NCBI GenBank assembly: GCA_017632095.1
Contig: JAGBSA010000195.1
Span: 1 to 12,117, forward strand
Reading direction: 5' to 3'
Length of the DNA: 12,117 nucleotides
DNA from: Bacteroidales bacterium
GTDB taxonomy: Bacteria > Bacteroidota > Bacteroidia > Bacteroidales > P3
A model generated the notes under the pieces. That model searched no databases. It saw nothing but the letters and a program-made list of their open reading frames with translations, and had not been told where the DNA came from. This document shows, piece by piece, positions 7,494-12,117 of this stretch; the stretch's first letter is position 1; every line of letters begins with the position of its first letter. The position numbers were made by a program, and so were the translations under genes.

Positions 7494-7499
7494 TTTGAA

Positions 7500-8273
7500 A
7501 TGCTTATCTCCGCTGTAATAATTACTCTAAACGAGGAATTTAATATTGAGAGGTGTTTGGCATCTCTGCAAGGGATTGCAGACGAAATCCTTATTGTCGA
7601 TTCTCTTTCGACAGATAGAACCAAAGAGTTGGCTCTTCAATTTCCTAATGTCAAGTTTCATACTCAGCAATGGTTGGGTTATTCGGCTCAAAAAAACTTT
7701 GCCAACAACTTAGCTTCGTTTGACACTATTCTTTCCATTGATGCCGACGAGGTTATTTCAGATGAGTTAAAGGAAAGCATATTAGAAATCAAGCAAACTA
7801 AGGAAAACCCCTTACAAGTCTTCGAAGTATCTCGCTTAACAAACTATTGCGGACATTGGATTAAGCATTGCGGTTGGTATCCCGACAAAAAGATACGCAT
7901 ATTCAACAGAAAAATGATTCAATGGCAAGGTGACTTTGTTCATGAAACGCTTTCATTGCCTGAAAACGCAAAAATAATACATCTAAAAGGAGATTTATTG
8001 CACTATTCTTACAACAACACATCTTCACACTTGCAACAATTAGATAGATTCACAACTTTGACTGCACAAGAAGCCCATAGTAAGGGCAAGAGAACAAATC
8101 TGTTGGGATTGTATTTTCGTCCCAAATGGAAATTTTTGAGAGACTATATTTTCAAGTTAGGGTTCCTTGACGGCTATGCCGGCTATCAAGTGTGTAAACT
8201 TTCAGCCACTGCAACCTTTTTGAAATATGCCAAACTCAAAGAATTAAATAACAATGACAATACTTGTAAGTAG
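7500..8273 (+). CDS. Family 2 glycosyltransferase, WaaE/KdtX-like
   Basis: This 257-residue GT-A enzyme probably transfers a hexose from a nucleotide sugar to a lipopolysaccharide core or similar surface glycan at the cytoplasmic face of the inner membrane. The N-terminal SAVIITLNEEFNIERCL (residues 4-20) and DSLSTDRT (34-41) bind the nucleotide sugar. IDADE (80-84) carries the metal-binding Asp81-x-Asp83. WQGDFVHE lies in the acceptor half, and the C-terminal YFRPKWKFLRDYIFKLGFLDG block is characteristic of the WaaE/KdtX subgroup. The start is 6 nt after the broken upstream gene. Its last 20 bases overlap the next gene in a different frame, a sign of translational coupling. Donor and acceptor sugars cannot be inferred. 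Confidence 0.87.
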   Translation: MLISAVIITLNEEFNIERCLASLQGIADEILIVDSLSTDRTKELALQFPNVKFHTQQWLGYSAQKNFANNLASFDTILSIDADEVISDELKESILEIKQTKENPLQVFEVSRLTNYCGHWIKHCGWYPDKKIRIFNRKMIQWQGDFVHETLSLPENAKIIHLKGDLLHYSYNNTSSHLQQLDRFTTLTAQEAHSKGKRTNLLGLYFRPKWKFLRDYIFKLGFLDGYAGYQVCKLSATATFLKYAKLKELNNNDNTCK

Positions 8274-9267
8274 AACAGATTCTATTGGAGATGTTGTATT
8301 AACCTTACCTTTGGTCGGAGCCATAAAACGTTATTTACCATCAAGTAAAGTAATCTTTCTTGGCAAAAGCTACACCAAAGCAGTGATTGAACTATGCGAT
8401 GACATAGATGAATTTTTGAATTGGGACGATTTAAGAAAAGATCTCAAAAAAGCTCATACTGTGTTGCAGAATAAAAATATCAACACGGCAATTCTTGTAT
8501 TCCCCGATAAACAAATAGCAAAAGTCTGCAAAAAAGCAAAAATCAAATATCGCATAGGCACATCTCATAGAGTTCATAACCTACTATATTGCAATCGTTT
8601 GATTAACTTCTCACGCAGAAAATCAAATGAACATGAAGCAATCTTGAATCTAAAATTATTAAACAAGGTTTCGGGCTTACAGAACAAGATTTCATTTGAC
8701 AATATCACAGAATTATTGAATGTATCTGCGAAAAGGAGTGATTATCCCAAAGGTTACATCTCTGAAAACGAAGATTTCAAGTACGTAATATTGCATCCGA
8801 AAAGCAATGGCAGTGCAAGAGAATGGGGATTGGAAAATTTCAAAACATTGATTAACTTATTGGATAAAACCAAATTCAGGATTTTTGTTTGTGGAACAGA
8901 GTCTGAAGGAGAATTATTCAGACAATATTTATTTGATAACAAGATTGATAATGTTTATGATTTGAGTGGACAATTATCTTTGGAAGAATATATCAGTTTG
9001 ATTAATGATTCAGACTTTCTGATTGCGGCAAGCACAGGTCCTTTGCACATAGCAGCCATACTAAACAAACATGCAATAGGACTTTTCCCTCCTATAAGAC
9101 CGATGGATCCAGGACGTTGGCGACCAATTGGAAAGAACGTCAAAATATTCTGCAAAGAAAAATCTTGCAACATCTGTAGAAAAGACACCAACTGCGAATG
9201 CGTTAAAAGCATTCCTCCAAAAGATGTCGCAGATTATATAATAAGCACCTGCAAACCGAAGAGTTAG
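8254..9267 (+). CDS. Family 9 glycosyltransferase (heptosyltransferase family)
   Basis: This 337-residue GT-B enzyme of the ADP-heptose:LPS heptosyltransferase family acts on the lipopolysaccharide core at the inner membrane. The N-terminal SRTDSIGDVVLTLPL (residues 6-20) contains the conserved Gly-Asp. HPKSNGSAREW (181-191) and STGPLHIAA (260-268) are the donor-site motifs. The C-terminal part carries five Cys within 17 residues (300, 305, 308, 314, 316), a cluster seen in some family members and of unknown use. It starts inside the preceding glycosyltransferase and ends with a TAG overlapping the stop of convergent pth. Whether the donor is heptose or another sugar is open, since many Bacteroidota lack heptose in the core. 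Confidence 0.87.
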   Translation: MTILVSRTDSIGDVVLTLPLVGAIKRYLPSSKVIFLGKSYTKAVIELCDDIDEFLNWDDLRKDLKKAHTVLQNKNINTAILVFPDKQIAKVCKKAKIKYRIGTSHRVHNLLYCNRLINFSRRKSNEHEAILNLKLLNKVSGLQNKISFDNITELLNVSAKRSDYPKGYISENEDFKYVILHPKSNGSAREWGLENFKTLINLLDKTKFRIFVCGTESEGELFRQYLFDNKIDNVYDLSGQLSLEEYISLINDSDFLIAASTGPLHIAAILNKHAIGLFPPIRPMDPGRWRPIGKNVKIFCKEKSCNICRKDTNCECVKSIPPKDVADYIISTCKPKS

Positions 9268-9854
9268 GATCTCTTTCCGTTAAACATATTCATGGTTCTG
9301 TCCATGCCTATTGTGGCAAAGGATTTGATTATATTACAACAAAGATCTAATTTCTCATCTGTTTTAGTCCAGTCTTCGCCTTCAATTTTACCTAAAACGA
9401 AGTCTATTTGTCGTCCTTTGGAATAGTTGTTTCCTATACCGAATCTTAGACGATTAAACTTATTATGACCTAAAGATGCGATTATATCTTTCAATCCGTT
9501 ATGTCCTCCGTCGCTTCCGCCCATTCTCATACGGATTGTACCTAAATCTAAGGCTAAATCATCGACTATTATCAAAAGATTTTCAATTGGAATCTTCTCT
9601 TTGTCCAACCAGTATTTGACTGCCTTCCCGCTCAAATTCATAAAGGTTGTTGGCTTTGCTAATATCAATGTTCTGCCTTTGACCTTTGCTTGTGCTATGT
9701 AGGCATGACGCTCTATCGAAAACTTGATTTGATTGGCTGGATTTTCGATATTCAATGTTTTAACGAATCTATCCAATGCCATAAAGCCGATATTGTGGCG
9801 TGTTTGTTCGTATTCCTCTCCCGGATTACCAAGTCCGACTATTAAGTATTTCAT
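9264..9854 (-). CDS. pth: Peptidyl-tRNA hydrolase
   Basis: Pth cleaves peptidyl-tRNA released during aborted translation, recycling tRNA; it is cytoplasmic and normally essential. The 196-residue protein begins MKYLIVGLGNPGEEYEQT, with catalytic His20 in RHNIG. KPTTFMNLSG, VDDLALDLG (site of the catalytic Asp) and MGGSDGGHNGLKDI follow in family order. A longer in-frame start at 9953 would overlap rplY and add 33 residues unlike the family, so I chose ATG 9854. A terminator-like hairpin ends 10 nt before this ATG. No promoter lies between it and rplY, so pth presumably depends on readthrough from prs-rplY. Its stop overlaps that of the convergent glycosyltransferase by 4 nt. Confidence 0.95.
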   Translation of the reverse strand: MKYLIVGLGNPGEEYEQTRHNIGFMALDRFVKTLNIENPANQIKFSIERHAYIAQAKVKGRTLILAKPTTFMNLSGKAVKYWLDKEKIPIENLLIIVDDLALDLGTIRMRMGGSDGGHNGLKDIIASLGHNKFNRLRFGIGNNYSKGRQIDFVLGKIEGEDWTKTDEKLDLCCNIIKSFATIGMDRTMNMFNGKRS

Positions 9855-9859
9855 ATCAT

Positions 9860-9895
9860 AAAAATTAAGGCTGTACTGATTATGTACAGCCTTAA
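9860..9895 (-). terminator. 12-bp hairpin with U-run between rplY and pth
   Basis: TTAAGGCTGTAC (9865-9876) and GTACAGCCTTAA (9884-9895) form a perfect stem with a 7-nt loop, followed on the minus strand by TTTTT (9864-9860). It is a textbook intrinsic terminator after rplY, 24 nt beyond its stop. It also sits only 10 nt before the pth start, so it could act as an attenuator or shape pth translation. Confidence 0.8.
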
Positions 9896-9919
9896 ATATT
9901 TTGTTTGTTACTTTTAGAA

Positions 9920-10477
9920 TTATCTTCCTGAAGCACGAGTTGGTTTTACCCATACAACGATGCTTGACTTCACGTCCATCAATTCTACGTTTTCTATTGA
10001 AACTTGCTCAACTTTAACGCCTTGTCCGATTGCCAATTCGCTGATATTAACTTCTGCATATTGAGGTATAGCATCAGGCAAACCTTTAACCTTTAACTTA
10101 CGTATTTTAGTCATCAATTTACCACCTTGTAATACTCCGGGAGCTGTTCCAACTGTCTTTACAGGGATTGAAATTGTTACTGGCTTGTCATCAAATATTC
10201 TCAAGAAGTCTGCATGTAATACCTCGTCTGTTACAGGGTGGTATTGGATTTCTTGAAGTATTGCACGGCATTTTGCTCCGTCTATCTCCAATTCAACATA
10301 GTGTGTGTCTGGAGTAAACAACAATGGTTTGAAAGCCTTTTGAGCTACAGCGAATCTTACTTGTTCTTCTGTTCCACCATAGATTACGCAAGGCACCATG
10401 CCTTCTTTACGCAATGATTTTGCATCTTTTTTCCCTACGTTCTCTCTGCGAGAACCGCTCATAGATACTGTGTACAT
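9920..10477 (-). CDS. rplY: 50S ribosomal protein L25, two-domain Ctc form
   Basis: L25/Ctc binds 5S rRNA in the large ribosomal subunit. The 185-residue length shows the two-domain Ctc/TL5 form rather than the ~95-residue E. coli form. Residues 1-92 form the L25 domain (SRRENVGKKDAKSLRKEGMVPCVIYGG, HYVELEIDG, YHPVTDEVLHADFLRI). The rest is the C-terminal beta domain (IPVKTVGTAPGVLQGGKL, then the final VVWVKPTRA). It lies 43 nt after prs with no TAnnTTTG box between, so it is probably co-transcribed from the prs promoter. The prs-rplY-pth order is common in bacteria. Confidence 0.95.
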   Translation of the reverse strand: MYTVSMSGSRRENVGKKDAKSLRKEGMVPCVIYGGTEEQVRFAVAQKAFKPLLFTPDTHYVELEIDGAKCRAILQEIQYHPVTDEVLHADFLRIFDDKPVTISIPVKTVGTAPGVLQGGKLMTKIRKLKVKGLPDAIPQYAEVNISELAIGQGVKVEQVSIENVELMDVKSSIVVWVKPTRASGR

Positions 10478-10520
10478 TTTAATTTGTTTTTTTTATTGTT
10501 TATACTAAATTAAGAGTTTG

Positions 10521-11507
10521 TTAGAAACGTTCCACAACTCCTTTTTGTTTAACTGCTATTTCATAAAAATCAGCTATCGATTCATAGTTTTCTACTCTTC
10601 TGATTGCTTCTGCAAAGATTGAAGCTGTAGAAAGAACTTTGATTTTTGAACTTTCACGTCTTAAAGGTATTGTATCGGTTACTATAAGTTCTTCCATGCA
10701 AGATGCTTCTACCTTCTCTATAGCTTCTCCACTCAATACAGGGTGTGTAATCATCGCTCTAACACTTGCTGCTCCACATGACTTAATCAAATCTGCAGCT
10801 TTGCAAAGTGTATTTCCTGTATCTACAATATCATCTACCAATATAACGTGTTTGCCTTTTACATCACCTATCAACTGCATTGTTCCAATCTCATTAGGCT
10901 TGTTTCTTTGTTTGTAGCACATAACAAAACCTGTTCCTAATGTTTTTGCATATTGGCTAGCTCTCTTTGTACCTCCAACATCTGGAGATGCAAACAACAA
11001 TTCGTCTGTAGAAACCTCTTGTCCTCTCAAATAAGGTATAAATATTGAAGATGCCAACAAATGATCCACAGGTATGTTAAAGAAACCTTGGATTTGGTCT
11101 GCGTGCAAGTCCATTGTAATAACTCTGCTTACTCCTGCTGTTTGTAGCAAATCTGCAACCAACTTCGCAGCTATTGGAACTCTTGGCTTATCTTTTCTAT
11201 CTTGACGAGCAAAACCAAAATAAGGTATAACAGCTATTATTCTCTTCGCAGAAGATCTTTTTGCTGCGTCTGCAAGCATTAACAATTCCATCAAATTATC
11301 TGATGGTGCAAATGTAGATTGAATAATAAACAAATCACAACTTCTTAAATTCTGTTCGTAAGAAGGTTGAAATTCTCCGTCTGCATATTGTAACACGATA
11401 GAGTTTCCTAGCGGTTTTTGATATACATCAGAAATTTTCTTGGCAAGGTAATTTGTTGCTCTACCTGTAAAAAGCGCCGTAGTGTCTTTTTGTTTTGTGT
11501 CTGACAT
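10521..11507 (-). CDS. prs: Ribose-phosphate pyrophosphokinase (PRPP synthase)
   Basis: Prs makes 5-phosphoribosyl-1-pyrophosphate from ribose 5-phosphate and ATP in the cytoplasm, the precursor for purines, pyrimidines, NAD, histidine and tryptophan. The 328-residue length is slightly above the usual ~315 because of a short N-terminal extension before LFTGRATNYLAKK. YFGFARQDRK (96-105) binds ATP, TMDLHADQIQGFF (131-143) is the catalytic/flexible-loop signature and VDDIVDTGNT (224-233) is the ribose-phosphate loop. All are as in class I enzymes, which need phosphate and Mg2+ and are inhibited by ADP. It is the first gene of the prs-rplY-pth run, with its own promoter, divergent from tRNA-Leu. 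Confidence 0.97.
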   Translation of the reverse strand: MSDTKQKDTTALFTGRATNYLAKKISDVYQKPLGNSIVLQYADGEFQPSYEQNLRSCDLFIIQSTFAPSDNLMELLMLADAAKRSSAKRIIAVIPYFGFARQDRKDKPRVPIAAKLVADLLQTAGVSRVITMDLHADQIQGFFNIPVDHLLASSIFIPYLRGQEVSTDELLFASPDVGGTKRASQYAKTLGTGFVMCYKQRNKPNEIGTMQLIGDVKGKHVILVDDIVDTGNTLCKAADLIKSCGAASVRAMITHPVLSGEAIEKVEASCMEELIVTDTIPLRRESSKIKVLSTASIFAEAIRRVENYESIADFYEIAVKQKGVVERF

Positions 11508-11547
11508 AACTTTTTTCCTATATAACGAATGACTGATTTTGAGGCTG

Positions 11548-11555
11548 CAAAGTTA
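11548..11555 (-). promoter_or_regulatory. Promoter -7 box of prs-rplY-pth
   Basis: The minus strand reads TAACTTTG, a full TAnnTTTG match, 40 nt before the prs start codon. Upstream, TTTC at 18 nt is only an approximate -33 element. The predicted leader is about 33 nt. Confidence 0.7.
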
Positions 11556-11593
11556 CGGAGATTTTCTCAATTTGAAAAAAAAATCAAGAAATA

Positions 11594-11624
11594 TTTGCTA
11601 GTTAAAAAATTTGTCGTATCTTTG
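11594..11624 (+). promoter_or_regulatory. Promoter of tRNA-Leu
   Basis: TTTG (11594-11597), 19 nt, then TATCTTTG (11617-11624) match the Bacteroidota promoter consensus in both boxes and spacing. Transcription should start about 10 nt before the mature tRNA 5' end. It lies back to back with the prs promoter. Confidence 0.85.
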
Positions 11625-11640
11625 CAATCGCAAAACAGGG

Positions 11641-11724
11641 GCATCTGTGACGGAATAGGTAGACGCGCTAGACTCAAAATCTAGTGGGATAAAACCCGTG
11701 CCGGTTCGATTCCGGCCAGATGTA
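11641..11724 (+). tRNA. tRNA-Leu (anticodon CAA)
   Basis: This 84-nt class II tRNA reads UUG codons. The acceptor stem GCATCTG pairs with CAGATGT (the first pair is G-U) and the discriminator is A. The D arm contains AATAGGTAGA, much like other bacterial tRNA-Leu. The anticodon arm CTAGA-CTCAAAA-TCTAG puts CAA at 34-36. The long variable arm has a GGG/CCC stem, and the T arm is GCCGG-TTCGATT-CCGGC. CCA is not encoded, as is common in Bacteroidota. It has its own promoter and terminator. Confidence 0.95.
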
Positions 11725-11730
11725 CGAAGC

Positions 11731-11762
11731 AAAGAGGAGAGTTCAACTTTCCTCTTTTTTTA
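11731..11762 (+). terminator. Intrinsic terminator of tRNA-Leu
   Basis: AAAGAGGAGAG (11731-11741) pairs with CTTTCCTCTTT (11747-11757; one G-U) around a short loop and runs into T7 and then AT. It begins 7 nt after the tRNA. Confidence 0.88.
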
Positions 11763-11765
11763 TTG

Positions 11766-12036
11766 CAATTTTGCAAGCTCTCTTTCTTCGATTCCTCACT
11801 ACAAAGCCTCATATTAAAACATCTAATCTTCTGATACAGTTGTGATAATACCAACACATAGAATTAAAATCATTTCCCACAAACACAACTTTTGCATACA
11901 CCAAACCTATACCCTATTTCAAGCTCATACAATAAAATTAACACCAAAAGCAAAGCAGTAACCTACTATCCAAACCCATATTTCCACTCAATAAAAACAG
12001 CACTCAAAATATAAAAATCCACATCTCTACATCTCA
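11766..12036. other. Gene-free stretch with strong C-over-G strand bias
   Basis: I see no gene, RNA or clear hairpin here. In 11821-12060 I count 60 C against 12 G on the plus strand, far from the balance elsewhere. Short motifs recur loosely (CCAAACCTATACCC near 11901, CCAAACCCATATTTCC near 11970). The bias ends at about 12060, just before the candidate start codon at 12074. Confidence 0.5.
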
Positions 12037-12044
12037 TATTTTTG
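12037..12044 (+). promoter_or_regulatory. Possible -7 box for the gene leaving the right edge
   Basis: TATTTTTG matches TAnnTTTG, 29 nt before ATG 12074. There is no TTTG 19 nt upstream, and such boxes arise by chance in AT-rich DNA, so the support is weak. Confidence 0.35.
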
Positions 12045-12073
12045 ATCTAAAATATCAATTTTGCTATCAAAAC

Positions 12074-12117
12074 ATGCTTTTCAAAAAAGAAATACATGGA
12101 AATTTCGAGTTAAAATC
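12074..12117 (+). CDS. Possible 5' end of an unidentified gene, cut by window edge
   Basis: From ATG 12074 an open frame of 14 codons (MLFKKEIHGNFELK) runs off the window. In its favour are a -7-like box at 12037-12044 and the return of G exactly where the frame begins. It is too short to name, and could be chance. Confidence 0.35.
   Translation, partial: MLFKKEIHGNFELK

Noticed and set aside
7489..7497. Promoter just before the family 2 glycosyltransferase (TATAATTTG)
   Set aside because: The spacing within the box is off by one and it lies 2 nt from the start codon, leaving no room for a leader.
9855..9953. Longer N-terminus for Pth starting at 9953
   Set aside because: The extra 33 residues overlap rplY, run through the hairpin and do not resemble the family, whose proteins begin at the conserved MKYLIVGLGNPG.
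11641..12117. tRNA-Leu as an integration site with a mobile element behind it
   Set aside because: No second copy of the tRNA 3' end, no integrase and no further element are visible; the tRNA has its own terminator.

Overview
The window looks like chromosomal backbone from an AT-rich member of the phylum Bacteroidota, probably a Bacteroidales-type anaerobe; I cannot place it more finely. Five promoters carry the Bacteroidota -7 box TAnnTTTG (TATATTTG, TACCTTTG, TAGTTTTG, TAACTTTG, TATCTTTG), two of them with TTTG exactly 19 nt upstream. Starts have A/T-rich leaders with no Shine-Dalgarno sequence. The gene set (RnfA, acetate kinase, two-domain L25/Ctc, lipopolysaccharide-type glycosyltransferases) fits a Gram-negative anaerobe.

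Layout. (1) Positions 1-215 hold no gene, but contain a degenerate ~21-nt tandem repeat and the aspS terminator. (2) 216-5262, minus strand: a tightly packed run transcribed as K+/H+ antiporter, ackA, small acyltransferase, aspS (gaps of 11, 4 and 16 nt). aspS carries an in-frame TGA in the active-site flipping loop. (3) 5263-5611 is a 349-nt gap with the antiporter promoter, two hairpins and a piece resembling the left-edge repeat. (4) 5612-6397, minus: an alpha/beta hydrolase, divergent from (5) 6537-9267, plus: rnfA, a broken gene resembling a minimal nucleotidyltransferase, a family 2 glycosyltransferase and a family 9 glycosyltransferase, all closely spaced. (6) 9264-11507, minus: transcribed as prs, rplY, pth; pth and the family 9 glycosyltransferase converge with overlapping stop codons. 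(7) 11641-11724: tRNA-Leu(CAA) with its own promoter and terminator, divergent from prs. (8) 11763-12073: a strongly C-rich, G-poor stretch without a gene, then the possible first 14 codons of a gene leaving the window.

Functionally, prs supplies PRPP, and L25, Pth, AspRS and tRNA-Leu serve translation. AckA makes ATP from acetyl phosphate, the antiporter and RnfA belong to ion and redox energetics, and the two glycosyltransferases probably work in sequence on a surface glycan such as the lipopolysaccharide core.

I found no mobile element, CRISPR array or clear new multi-gene system. The oddities are two intact-looking reading frames each broken by one stop codon (one in an essential gene), the periodic repeat and its distant relative, and a terminator-like hairpin directly in front of pth.
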